From positions 3,348,001 through 3,412,000 of the forward strand of contig NZ_AP022596.1 in assembly GCF_010731895.1 (NCBI RefSeq): a stretch of 64,000 bases of DNA, given 5' to 3'. The DNA comes from Mycolicibacterium helvum (lineage in GTDB: Bacteria; Actinomycetota; Actinomycetes; Mycobacteriales; Mycobacteriaceae). The translations under genes and the position numbers were made by a program. Each line of letters begins with the position of its first letter. Position 1 is the stretch's first letter. A model generated the notes under the pieces. The model saw only the letters and a program-made list of their open reading frames with translations, was not told the origin of the DNA and ran no database searches. Shown here piece by piece: positions 8,481 to 16,875 of the stretch.

Positions 8481-9509
8481 GTGAGAGACAACTTGTTCGG
8501 CGTAGTCGTGCGGCTTTCCGTCTTCGTCGTGGTCTGTCTGCTGGGAACCTTTGCCCTGCTGGCGATCTACGCGCAGTTCCGGTTCCACGGAGGCAAGACC
8601 TACACGGCGATCTTCAGCAACGTCAGCGGACTGGCCAATGGAAACTTCGTGCGGGTCGCCGGCGTCGAAGTCGGCAAGGTCAGCCACATCTCGGTCAACC
8701 GCGACAACACGGCTTCGGTGCAGTTCAGCGCCAACGACAATGTGATCCTGACCGACGGTAGCCGCGCAGCCATCCGCTACGACAACCTGATCGGCGGGCG
8801 CTATCTCGAGTTGCTCGAAGGGGCAGGCGGCACCAGAAGGCTGCCCGAGAACGCCACCATCGGTGTGGATCACACCGCTCCCGCCCTGGACCTGGATGCG
8901 CTGATCGGAGGCTTCCGGCCGCTGTTCCGCGCGCTGGATCCCAAACAGGTCAACGCACTATCCGGCGAACTGATCTCGGCGTTTCAAGGCCAAGGAGCCA
9001 CGATCGGATCGTTCTTGAACCAGACCGCAGCGTTGACCAGCACGCTGGCCGATCGTGACCAGCTGATCGGAGAGGTCGTGGTCAACCTCAACACCGTCCT
9101 TGGCTCGTTGGCAGGGCAGGGTGACCAGTTCGCCAAGGCCGTGGACTCGCTGTCGTCCTTGGTGGGCGGCCTAGCGGCACGCAAGCAAGACCTCAGTAAT
9201 GGGTTGGCCTATGCCAACGCTGCCTCGGCGTCGATCGCCGACTTGCTGTCGCAAGCCCGTCCGGCAGTCAAGGACACCGTGACCCAAACCGATCGGGTGG
9301 CCTCGCAGGTGCTCAACGACAAGGACTACTTCGACGACTTGCTCAACACGCTGGCCGACTCCTACAAGGTGCTCGGACGTCAGGCCCTCAACGGTGACTA
9401 CTTCAGCTTCTACATCTGCGATCTGGTGCTCAAAGTCAACGGGAAGGGCGGCCAACCGGTGTACGTCAAACTGGCCGGACAGGACTCGGGCAGGTGCACG
9501 CCACGATGA
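8481..9509 (+). CDS. mceB: MCE family protein MceB (operon 1)
   Basis: This 342-residue protein has an N-terminal membrane helix (VVVRLSVFVVVCLLGTFALL), then the MCE domain (FSNVSGLANGNFVRVAGVEVGKV), a helical middle, and a C-terminal block FYICDLVLKVNGKGGQPVYV shared with the second copy. GTG 8481 is the start because it sits behind AGAAGGGAC. The frame remains open far upstream into mceA, but that part reads as an Arg/His-rich shadow of the Pro-rich tail. It should assemble with the other five Mce subunits into the periplasmic tunnel. Confidence 0.9.
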   Translation: MRDNLFGVVVRLSVFVVVCLLGTFALLAIYAQFRFHGGKTYTAIFSNVSGLANGNFVRVAGVEVGKVSHISVNRDNTASVQFSANDNVILTDGSRAAIRYDNLIGGRYLELLEGAGGTRRLPENATIGVDHTAPALDLDALIGGFRPLFRALDPKQVNALSGELISAFQGQGATIGSFLNQTAALTSTLADRDQLIGEVVVNLNTVLGSLAGQGDQFAKAVDSLSSLVGGLAARKQDLSNGLAYANAASASIADLLSQARPAVKDTVTQTDRVASQVLNDKDYFDDLLNTLADSYKVLGRQALNGDYFSFYICDLVLKVNGKGGQPVYVKLAGQDSGRCTPR

Positions 9510-10873
9510 AGCCGATCTCCGAACGCAACCCAGTGCTACTCGGCGCCGTCGGTGCGGTCGTGTTGACCGCGATGGCGATCGGTGCGCTCGAGTTCCGTGG
9601 GCTGCTCGCCATGACCAGTACACATACCTATTCGGCGTCGTTCGCCGATGCAGGTGGACTGAAGACCGGGGCCTCCGTCCAAGTCGCGGGATACAAGGTC
9701 GGCGAGGTCAAATCCATCACATTGAGAGATTCGCACGCACTCGTCACCTTTGTCGTGGATGACGAGATCCGGGTGGGGGATCGCTCCGAGGCTGCGATCA
9801 AGACCAAGGCGCTTCTGGGCTCCAAGGTGCTGGAAGTGACACCGCGCGGAGACGGCCCACAGAATGGCACGATCCCGTTGGAGCGAACCACATCGCCGTA
9901 TCAACTTCCCGATGCGCTTGGCGATCTCTCGGCGACCATCAGCGGGCTCAACACCGACCAACTGTCCAGCTCGCTGTCGGTGCTCGCGCAGACCTTCGCA
10001 GATACTCCACCGCAACTACAGGCCGCCGTCGCGGGAGTCGCACGGTTCTCCCAGACGCTCGACCAACGTGACGCGCAGCTGCGAAGCTTGTTGAGCAACG
10101 CGAACCAGGCCACCGGAATCCTCGCCAAACGCAGCGATGAGATTGTCAGCTTGGTCGGCAATACCAATGCGCTTCTCGTCCAACTGGAAAGCCAGAGCAG
10201 CGCCCTCGACCAACTGTCCCAGAACTTTTCGACGCTGGCCCAACAGTTGAACGGCCTGATCGCCGACAATCGCACGACGTTGAAACCCGCGCTGGACCGG
10301 CTCAACGGCGTCCTTACCATCGTCGACAACCGCAAGGCCAAGGTCCAAGAGGCGCTCAAGGGTCTCCGCGACTATGCGACCTCGCTGGGCGAAGCAGTGT
10401 CTTCAGGCCCGTTCTTCAAGGCCTACCTGGCAAATCTGTTGCCTGGCCAATTCGTCCAGCCTTTTATCGACGCGGCATTCTCCGATCTCGGGGTGGACCC
10501 CAGTACCTTGCTGCCCTCGCAACGCGTCGATCCGCAAGTCGGTCAGCCCGGGACACCTCCGCTTCCGGTGCCCTACCCACGCACCGGGCAAGGCGGTGAC
10601 CCGAAACTGAACTTGCCGGATGCGATCACCGGCAACCCAGGCGATCCCGGATGTGGCCCAGCCGGATTGCCATTGCCCGGCCCCACCGGCTGCTACCCCT
10701 ACCGCGAGCCACAAGCCGCGCCGCCACCGGGGGGGCCACCGCCGGGGCCGCCCGCCGAAGTGGCACCTGCATCCGCTCCCACAACGCCGGTACTGCAGCG
10801 AGCTCCCGGCGAAATGCCCACCGCAACTCCCGGCGGCCCTGCCGGCCCGACTAACCCGGAGGCTGGTCAGTGA
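9506..10873 (+). CDS. mceC: MCE family protein MceC (operon 1)
   Basis: This 455-residue subunit starts at ATG 9506, which overlaps the mceB stop by four bases. The second operon uses the same arrangement (MK..S.RNP start), and this decided against GTG 9494. An anchor helix at about residues 10-30 leads into the MCE domain (FADAGGLKTGASVQVAGYKVGEV). The helical needle region ends near residue 300 and is followed by LPGQFVQPFIDAAFSDLGVD and a Pro-rich tail. Unlike the second copy, the tail carries an insertion flanked by Cys383 and Cys396. Confidence 0.9.
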   Translation: MKPISERNPVLLGAVGAVVLTAMAIGALEFRGLLAMTSTHTYSASFADAGGLKTGASVQVAGYKVGEVKSITLRDSHALVTFVVDDEIRVGDRSEAAIKTKALLGSKVLEVTPRGDGPQNGTIPLERTTSPYQLPDALGDLSATISGLNTDQLSSSLSVLAQTFADTPPQLQAAVAGVARFSQTLDQRDAQLRSLLSNANQATGILAKRSDEIVSLVGNTNALLVQLESQSSALDQLSQNFSTLAQQLNGLIADNRTTLKPALDRLNGVLTIVDNRKAKVQEALKGLRDYATSLGEAVSSGPFFKAYLANLLPGQFVQPFIDAAFSDLGVDPSTLLPSQRVDPQVGQPGTPPLPVPYPRTGQGGDPKLNLPDAITGNPGDPGCGPAGLPLPGPTGCYPYREPQAAPPPGGPPPGPPAEVAPASAPTTPVLQRAPGEMPTATPGGPAGPTNPEAGQ

Positions 10874-12183
10874 CGTCACGCAACCGGCGATTGGCAGTGG
10901 CTGCCGTGCTCGTCGTCGTCCTCGTCGCGGGACTCGTCGCCGTAGTGCGCACCAGCGACACGATCGGCCGCACCCACCTAGTGGCCTACTTCGACAACAG
11001 CAACGGCATTTTCGTCGGCGACGAAGTCCGCATCGTCGGCGTCCCGGTCGGCAGGATCGACAAGATCGAACCGCAGCCGACGCAGGTCAAGATCAGCTTC
11101 TGGCTCGATGATAAGTACAACGTTCCTGCCGACGCCAAGGCAGTCATCCTGTCCCCATCGCTGGTCACCTCCCGGGCCATTCAGCTCACCCCGCCTTATA
11201 CGTCCGGACCGGTGATGGCCGATAACACCGTCATCGGTCGGGACCGCACTGCGGTACCCGTCGAGTTCGACGACTTCCGCCAACAGCTGCAGAAACTCAA
11301 CACCGCCCTGCAGCCGACCCAGCCAGGCGGTGTTAGCACGCTGGGCGCCCTGGTCAACACCACCGCAGACAACCTGCGCGGTCAGGGGGCGGCCATTCGC
11401 GACACCATCATCAAACTCTCGCAAGCGATTTCGGCACTCGGTGACCACAGTAATGATCTATTCACGACGCTGAAGAATCTGTCGCTGCTGGTGTCGGCTC
11501 TGCAAGGTTCCACTGACCTGTTAGCCCAGCTGAATCACAACCTCGCGGCCGTGACGCACCTGGTCGCCGACGACCCACACGAGGTCGGCAACGCTGTGCG
11601 CGACGTTGCCGACCTCGCGACTCAGCTGACCGGCTTCGTCAACGACAACCGTGAATCCCTGGGCATCACCGCGGACAAGCTGGCCTCGGTTTCGCAAGCA
11701 CTGCACGACAGCATCCCCGACATCAAGAACGTGCTGCACGTCGCCCCCAACACTCTTCAGAACTTCATCAACATCTATCAGCCCGCACAGGGCACGCTGA
11801 CCGGCGCCCTGTCGGTCAACAACTTCCAGAACCCGATCACGTTCCTGTGTGGGGCCATCCAGGCCGCCTCGCGGATGGGCGCCGAACAAGCAGCCAAACT
11901 GTGCGTGCAATACCTCGCCCCGATCGTCAAGAACCGCCAGTACAACTTCCCGCCCATCGGAGCAAATCCGGTCGTCGGGGCCATTGCCCGGCCCAACGAA
12001 CTGACCTACAGCGAGGACTGGATGCGTCCGGACTACGTTCCACCACAGCCGAACCCCGCCGGCGCCCCACCCATCAATGCGGCGTCGTTGCCCGCCGAGG
12101 CGCCGGGCCCTGCGCAACCCACGTCAACCGATCCGTCCACGGGTCTGAGCGGGATGATGATCCAGCCCGGAGGTGGCCAGTGA
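10870..12183 (+). CDS. mceD: MCE family protein MceD (operon 1)
   Basis: A 437-residue Mce subunit starts at GTG with a four-base GTGA overlap with mceC. It has an N-terminal helix (about residues 8-27), an MCE domain with AYFDNSNGIFVGDEVRIVGV, and helical repeats. The C-terminal block has GAEQAAKLCVQYLAPIVKN, which is nearly identical in the partial second copy. A short Pro-rich tail follows. The close match to the second copy allows domain boundaries to be transferred between the two operons. Confidence 0.9.
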   Translation: MTSRNRRLAVAAVLVVVLVAGLVAVVRTSDTIGRTHLVAYFDNSNGIFVGDEVRIVGVPVGRIDKIEPQPTQVKISFWLDDKYNVPADAKAVILSPSLVTSRAIQLTPPYTSGPVMADNTVIGRDRTAVPVEFDDFRQQLQKLNTALQPTQPGGVSTLGALVNTTADNLRGQGAAIRDTIIKLSQAISALGDHSNDLFTTLKNLSLLVSALQGSTDLLAQLNHNLAAVTHLVADDPHEVGNAVRDVADLATQLTGFVNDNRESLGITADKLASVSQALHDSIPDIKNVLHVAPNTLQNFINIYQPAQGTLTGALSVNNFQNPITFLCGAIQAASRMGAEQAAKLCVQYLAPIVKNRQYNFPPIGANPVVGAIARPNELTYSEDWMRPDYVPPQPNPAGAPPINAASLPAEAPGPAQPTSTDPSTGLSGMMIQPGGGQ

Positions 12184-13316
12184 TCGGGGGATTACGCAGG
12201 GCCGGTGCCGGTATCGTGATCGCGGTCGCGTTGGCCGGTTCGGCTGGTTGCGACTGGCGCGGACTGAATTCCTTGCCACTGGCGGGCACCGCCGGTAGCG
12301 GACCGGATTCGTTCACTGTGCAGGCCCAACTGCCCAACGTCACTAATTTGCAGCCCAATTCGCGTGTTCGCGTCGGCGACGTGACGGTGGGCAACGTCAC
12401 CAAGGTCGAGATGCAGGGCTGGCATGCGCTGCTGACCATGTCGTTGGACAGTGACGTCGACCTCCCACAGAACGCCACGGTCAAGCTGGGGCAAACCAGC
12501 CTGTTCGGCTCGCTGCACATCGAACTGGCTCCACCCACCGATGCGCCGCCAGAAGGCAAGTTGCGCAACGGATCACTGATCCCACTGTCGGCTGCAGGGG
12601 CCTTCCCGAGCACGGAACAAACCCTCGCAGCCATCTCGCTCGTACTCAACGGTGGTGGAGTAGGTCAAGTCCAGGACATCACCGAAGCGCTCAGCACCGC
12701 CTTCGCCGGGCGCGCGGACGACCTGCGCAGCCTGATCAATCAACTCGACACGTATGTCGGGCATCTCAACGATCAGAAAGACGACATCATCGCCGCGGCC
12801 GAGAGTCTCAACAACCTCGTCGGTCAAATCGCTGCGCAGAAGCCTGTCGTCGATAACGCCCTGAAGACCATCCCAGATGCGTTGGCGGTGCTCAACGACC
12901 AACGCAACACGATTGCCGACGCGATCACCCAACTCGGTAGGTTCTCCGCGCTGGCAGCCGACTCGGTGAACCAAACCAAGAGCGCGCTCGTGCAGGAACT
13001 CACCCAAGTCGCGCCCGTACTGAAGTCGCTGGCCGACGCCGGCCCGGCGTTGACCCGTGCGTTGGGAGTGCTGCCGACCTTCCCGTTCCCGAAGGACACG
13101 CTGACCAAGTGGGCGCGCGGCGACTACGCCAACCTCACCGCAGTCATCGACCTGACGTTGAGCCGGATCGATTCCTCGTTCTTCACCGGCACCCGGTGGG
13201 AGGGCAACCTCACCGAGCTGGAAATGCAGTGGGGGCGCACCATCGGGCAACTGCCCAGCCCATACACCGCGGCAAACCCGCTCGTCGTCCCCTACAAATT
13301 GGACCAGGGGTCCTGA
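12180..13316 (+). CDS. mceE: MCE family lipoprotein MceE (LprK-like)
   Basis: The 378-residue product is the lipoprotein member of the set. After a positively charged N-terminus (MIGGLRR) and a hydrophobic core it has the lipobox-like sequence LAGSAGC with Cys24 as the expected lipidation site; the -3 residue is Ser rather than the usual Leu. The MCE domain follows (LPNVTNLQPNSRVRVGDVTVGNV). GTG 12180 overlaps the mceD stop by four bases. Homologues are called LprK/MceE and anchor the complex from the outer leaflet of the plasma membrane. Confidence 0.9.
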   Translation: MIGGLRRAGAGIVIAVALAGSAGCDWRGLNSLPLAGTAGSGPDSFTVQAQLPNVTNLQPNSRVRVGDVTVGNVTKVEMQGWHALLTMSLDSDVDLPQNATVKLGQTSLFGSLHIELAPPTDAPPEGKLRNGSLIPLSAAGAFPSTEQTLAAISLVLNGGGVGQVQDITEALSTAFAGRADDLRSLINQLDTYVGHLNDQKDDIIAAAESLNNLVGQIAAQKPVVDNALKTIPDALAVLNDQRNTIADAITQLGRFSALAADSVNQTKSALVQELTQVAPVLKSLADAGPALTRALGVLPTFPFPKDTLTKWARGDYANLTAVIDLTLSRIDSSFFTGTRWEGNLTELEMQWGRTIGQLPSPYTAANPLVVPYKLDQGS

Positions 13317-13318
13317 TC

Positions 13319-14779
13319 ATGTATCTGCCAAAGCGTGTCGTCATTCAGATGGCCATCTTCACCACCGGCACGCTGGTGGCGGTGTCGGCGATGGCCTTCC
13401 ACTACATGGCGCTGCCCAACTACCTGTTCGGCGCCGGCCACTACCAGGTCACCCTGCACCTACCCAGCGCAGCCGGCCTCTATCCCAGTGGCAACGTCAC
13501 CTACCGGGGAACCGAGGTCGGCCGTGTCGAGACGGTCGCGTTGACGGACACCGGCGTGAACGCCGTGTTATCGCTGAACTCCGGGGTCCCCATACCGGCC
13601 GACCTTGACGCCGAAGTGCACAGCCAAACCGCGGTCGGTGAACAGTTCGTCACGTTGCGGCCTCGGAGTGGCGGCGGGCCGGTGCTGAAGAACGGCGACG
13701 TCATTCCTGTCGACCGCGCCTCGGTTCCGCCCGATATCAATGCGCTGCTCGACGCCACCAATCGGGGCATTCAAGCGATCCCGCACGACAGCCTCAAGAC
13801 CGTCATTGACGAGGGCTACACCGCCGTCGGCGGCCTTGGTCCGGAGTTATCCCGGTTGGTCAAGGGGACAACCTCATTGGCGATCGACGCTCGCAAGAAC
13901 CTTGACGCCTTGACCACGCTGGCTGACCAATCCCAGCCCGTGCTCGACTCGCAAGCCACAACGTCGGGTTCGATCGCGGCGTGGGCGGCCAACATCGCCA
14001 CCGTCACACGGGAATTGAAGGCCCAAGACCCCGCGGTATCAAAGCTGCTGACCAACGGGCCCGCGGCCGCCGACGCCAGCCGCGGCCTGCTGGACCGGCT
14101 CGAACCCTCGCTGCCGATCCTGCTCAACAACCTCGTCAGCCTCGACCGCGTCGGCATCACGTACAACAACGATCTCGAGCAGCTTTTGGTGCTTCTACCG
14201 CAGGGCATTTCGATCCTGCAAGGCGCCGGCCTGGCCAACAGAAACACGAAACAGGCTTACCGGGGAGCCTTTCTGTCGTTCAATCTCAACCTCAACTTGC
14301 CGCCCGCCTGCCTTACCGGATTCTTGCCTCCACAGCAACAGCGCGTTCCCACCGACGTCGACTATCCGGCGCGGCCCGAGGGCAACATGTATTGCCGGGT
14401 GCCGCAAGACGCGCCGTTCAACGTTCGCGGCGCACGCAACATTCCGTGCGAGACCAAGCCCGGCAAACGCGCCCCTACGGCCGAGATGTGCGAGGGTGAC
14501 GAAAACTACGTACCCCTGAACGACGGCTATAACTGGAAAGGCGATCCCAACGCCACACTCTCCGGCCAGCCCATTCCGCAACCGTTTGGTGGCACAACGG
14601 ATCCTGGCGCACCGCCTTCGGGGGCGGCGCCGGCGGGCATTGCGGTCGCACCGTACGACCCCAATACCGGCACCTACCTCGGACCCGACGGCCGGCTCTA
14701 CACGCAGACCGACCTCAGCCGGGACGCCGACCAACATCAAACGTGGCAGGACATGCTGCTCTCCCCGAAGGGACGTTGA
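13319..14779 (+). CDS. mceF: MCE family protein MceF (operon 1)
   Basis: This is the last of the six Mce subunits, 486 residues long. It has an N-terminal helix (VIQMAIFTTGTLVAVSAMAF), an MCE domain with LPSAAGLYPSGNVTYRGTEVGRV, a helical region, and a Cys-containing C-terminal part (NLPPACLTGF, MYCRVP, NIPCETKPGKR, AEMCEGDENYVPLNDGYNW). A Gly/Pro-rich tail ends the protein. ATG 13319 lies two bases after the mceE stop, so the operon is tightly packed throughout. The matching gene of operon 2 lies beyond the right edge of the window. Confidence 0.9.
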   Translation: MYLPKRVVIQMAIFTTGTLVAVSAMAFHYMALPNYLFGAGHYQVTLHLPSAAGLYPSGNVTYRGTEVGRVETVALTDTGVNAVLSLNSGVPIPADLDAEVHSQTAVGEQFVTLRPRSGGGPVLKNGDVIPVDRASVPPDINALLDATNRGIQAIPHDSLKTVIDEGYTAVGGLGPELSRLVKGTTSLAIDARKNLDALTTLADQSQPVLDSQATTSGSIAAWAANIATVTRELKAQDPAVSKLLTNGPAAADASRGLLDRLEPSLPILLNNLVSLDRVGITYNNDLEQLLVLLPQGISILQGAGLANRNTKQAYRGAFLSFNLNLNLPPACLTGFLPPQQQRVPTDVDYPARPEGNMYCRVPQDAPFNVRGARNIPCETKPGKRAPTAEMCEGDENYVPLNDGYNWKGDPNATLSGQPIPQPFGGTTDPGAPPSGAAPAGIAVAPYDPNTGTYLGPDGRLYTQTDLSRDADQHQTWQDMLLSPKGR

Positions 14780-14782
14780 GAG

Positions 14783-14977
14783 TTGCCGACCCCAGCGCTA
14801 CACGATGCAGAGCCATCCACGTGCGCAGGTGAATCCGCCGAGGTGTCAGATGTCGATCTCGACGGCGCCACGAAAAGATCGACCGATGCGGCAGAAGCGA
14901 GCGTCGAGCCTGGCGAAACCAACCACGGGGACGGCAACGGAAATCGGTGGCTCATAACAGAATTCGATCGGAAATGA
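14783..14977 (+). CDS. Short acidic ORF after mceF (possible remnant of a Mce-associated protein)
   Basis: A 64-codon frame opens with TTG three bases after the mceF stop. The peptide is acidic and Ser/Thr/Glu/Asp-rich and has no membrane helix. Many mce operons continue after mceF with Mce-associated (Mam) membrane proteins, whose cytoplasmic N-termini are acidic and low in complexity. This could be the stump of one that has lost its membrane part, or simply a chance open frame. There is no clear ribosome-binding site. Confidence 0.25.
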   Translation: MPTPALHDAEPSTCAGESAEVSDVDLDGATKRSTDAAEASVEPGETNHGDGNGNRWLITEFDRK

Positions 14978-15029
14978 GCACTCGGTCACCATCGTCGTGA
15001 TCGTCACGGCAGGACACCAAGGGAACCAG

Positions 15030-15527
15030 ATGAAGTTACTTCCGCGAGTGACCACACTGATGACGTCGGGGCTGGTCGTTAGTGCTGCAGGCGTCCTGAT
15101 TGCCGCCCCTGCCGGTGCAGACAACAAGCGACTCAACAACAGCGTGGCCGCCAACGTCTATACGATCCAGCACCAAGCCGGTTGCACCAACGATCTCAAC
15201 ATCAACCCGCAACTGCGATTGGCCGCTCAGTGGCACGCCGACGACCTGCTGAACAACCGTGACCTCCACGCGGACATCGGATCTGACGGGTCCACAGTGC
15301 AGGACCGCGCCAGGTCAACCGGTTACCTGGGGACCGTGTCCGAGACGGTGGCGATCAACCCAGCCTTGGCAATCAGCGGGATCGAGATCATGAACGACTG
15401 GTATTACCGGCCCGACTACATGAACATCATGTCCAACTGTGCCAACACCCAAATTGGGGTCTGGTCCGAGAACAGCCTTGACCGCTCTGTCGTCGTCGCG
15501 GTGTACGGCCAGCCGGTTGCACCATGA
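15030..15527 (+). CDS. Secreted CAP/SCP-domain protein
   Basis: The protein of 165 residues starts at ATG 15030 behind AAGGGAA. It has a Sec signal peptide ending near AAPAGA (about residue 30). The mature part matches the CAP/SCP (YkwD-like) superfamily: LRLAAQWHADDLLNNRDLHADIGSDGS, then RARSTGY, and a late segment with Trp-Tyr-Tyr and two Cys residues (about residues 57 and 137) that may pair. CAP proteins bind lipids or act outside the cell. The gene follows an Mce lipid importer and overlaps the next gene by four bases, so a role in extracytoplasmic lipid handling is plausible but inferred. Confidence 0.75.
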   Translation: MKLLPRVTTLMTSGLVVSAAGVLIAAPAGADNKRLNNSVAANVYTIQHQAGCTNDLNINPQLRLAAQWHADDLLNNRDLHADIGSDGSTVQDRARSTGYLGTVSETVAINPALAISGIEIMNDWYYRPDYMNIMSNCANTQIGVWSENSLDRSVVVAVYGQPVAP

Positions 15528-16495
15528 ACATGGCGTCATTTCACCGTAGTTCGTCGCTGAACACCTGGCCCTACTCGAGCATCCCGTCGGCCGGCTTGTT
15601 TGGTGGAGCCAAGCGCGCAGTGCTCCTGCTGAGGCTTGCCCTGGCTATCGTGCTCGTTGCCAGTCTGTCGGCGGGCGCCGTGGCAAAAGCGAGTCCATCG
15701 GTCGAGTACCTCATGGTGCCTTCGTCGGCGATGGGCCGCGATGTTCCCGTGGCCTTTCAGGCGGGCGGACCACACGCGGTGTACCTGCTCGACGCATTCA
15801 ACGCAGCGCCGGACGTCAGCAACTGGGTGACGGCGGGGCATGCGATGCAAACCCTTGCGGGCAAGGGTGTTTCGGTGGCCGCACCCGCGGGCGGTGCGTA
15901 CAGCATGTACACCGACTGGGAGATGGACGGCAGTCGGCAGTGGGAGACGTTCCTGTCCGAGGAGTTACCGGACTGGCTGGTCGCAAACAAGGGTCTCGCT
16001 CCGGGTGGGCATGCCGTAGTCGGAGCGGCGCAGGGCGGTACCGGTGCCCTGATGTTGGCAGAGTTCCATCCCGACCGCTTTCGTTATGCCGGTTCGATGT
16101 CGGGGTTTCTGACGCCCTCGGCCACTGCGTTCAACGGTGCAATAACCGCCGGGATGGCGCAGTTCGGCGGGGTGAATACCCAAACGATGTGGGGTGCAGC
16201 CCAGTTGGGTCGGTGGAAGTGGCGCGACCCCTCGGTACACGCTGGTCTTTTGGTCGACAACAACACGCGGATATGGGTTTTCAGCCCCGCGACGTTGACC
16301 TGTAGCGACCCTGCGGCGATGATCGGCTATTGCGATCAGGCGCAGGGCAGTAGTCGCTCCTTCTTCGCGCAGTATCACGCAGTGCGCGGCGCCAACGGCC
16401 ACTTTGACATTCCTGACGGGGGACAGCACGACTGGTCGAGTTGGGGTCCGCAGCTCGCCGCAATGTCGGGCGACGTGGCAGCCACCATCAAGTGA
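15524..16495 (+). CDS. MPT51/FbpD-like antigen-85 family protein without the catalytic serine
   Basis: This 323-residue exported protein has a long N-terminus, a signal anchor (about residues 32-52) and the alpha/beta-hydrolase fold of the antigen 85/MPT51 family. The HPDRFRYAGSMSGFL and LGRWKWRDP segments are typical of MPT51. In antigen 85 the nucleophilic Ser lies in VVGLSMA; here the block is VVGAAQGG, so that Ser is Ala169. MPT51 is known to lack mycolyltransferase residues too, so this is probably a binding or non-catalytic protein. A His is kept near the C-terminus (QHDWSSWGPQL). The ATG overlaps the CAP gene stop (ATGA), so the two are co-translated. Confidence 0.85.
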   Translation: MNMASFHRSSSLNTWPYSSIPSAGLFGGAKRAVLLLRLALAIVLVASLSAGAVAKASPSVEYLMVPSSAMGRDVPVAFQAGGPHAVYLLDAFNAAPDVSNWVTAGHAMQTLAGKGVSVAAPAGGAYSMYTDWEMDGSRQWETFLSEELPDWLVANKGLAPGGHAVVGAAQGGTGALMLAEFHPDRFRYAGSMSGFLTPSATAFNGAITAGMAQFGGVNTQTMWGAAQLGRWKWRDPSVHAGLLVDNNTRIWVFSPATLTCSDPAAMIGYCDQAQGSSRSFFAQYHAVRGANGHFDIPDGGQHDWSSWGPQLAAMSGDVAATIK

Positions 16496-16875
16496 TGCCG
16501 AACGATCAGCCAAGAATCGTTGCCGGGGTGGGCTGGAGGTTGCCTGGCTGGCCGAAGGCGGATCAGGTGCTGTCACGGTGCGAGAGATCTGGGTTTCGGC
16601 TCGACTGAGGGGTTCGAGCCCGATGCCGCGGTCATGTGCTGCACGCTGCGCACCGATTGTCGGGCGAAGGGATCCGCCGCGTGATGAGACAACCGACGCC
16701 CGCCCACAGTGGTGGTTTCGAAATTCCCGTTCCGAATGAAACGCATCTGAAACTCGCGTCGACTATCTTCGGCGGCAGGTGTAAGTCGCGGGTGACGAAG
16801 CGGGATCGACAACCCATCCCCGGAGGGAGTCGGAGCACTTCTGTCACAATGTTCGACTTCGACGGAAGGTATTCC
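16496..16875. other. 380-base region between the MPT51-like gene and the LuxR regulator
   Basis: No convincing gene is present. The frame of the downstream regulator is open back to 16636, but that extension has no family similarity and ATG 16876 has a far better ribosome-binding site. A hairpin with 7-base arms lies at 16598-16620. The promoter of the regulator should be in the second half, but I cannot place it. Confidence 0.5.
16598..16620. terminator. Hairpin downstream of the MPT51-like gene
   Basis: GGCTCGA and TCGAGCC are perfect 7-base arms around a 9-base loop, about 100 bases after the stop codon of the MPT51-like gene. There is no T-run, which is common for mycobacterial intrinsic terminators. 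It could instead be an operator for the regulator downstream. Confidence 0.35.

Noticed and set aside
16590..16630. A tRNA-like GGTTCGAGCC stretch after the MPT51-like gene
   Set aside because: The T-loop-like words are there, but no 5-base T-stem, anticodon arm or acceptor stem can be formed around them. It is explained by the simple 7-base hairpin.
16636..16875. N-terminal extension of the LuxR-type regulator
   Set aside because: Composition is unlike a folded domain, and the strong GGAAGG site fixes the start at 16876.
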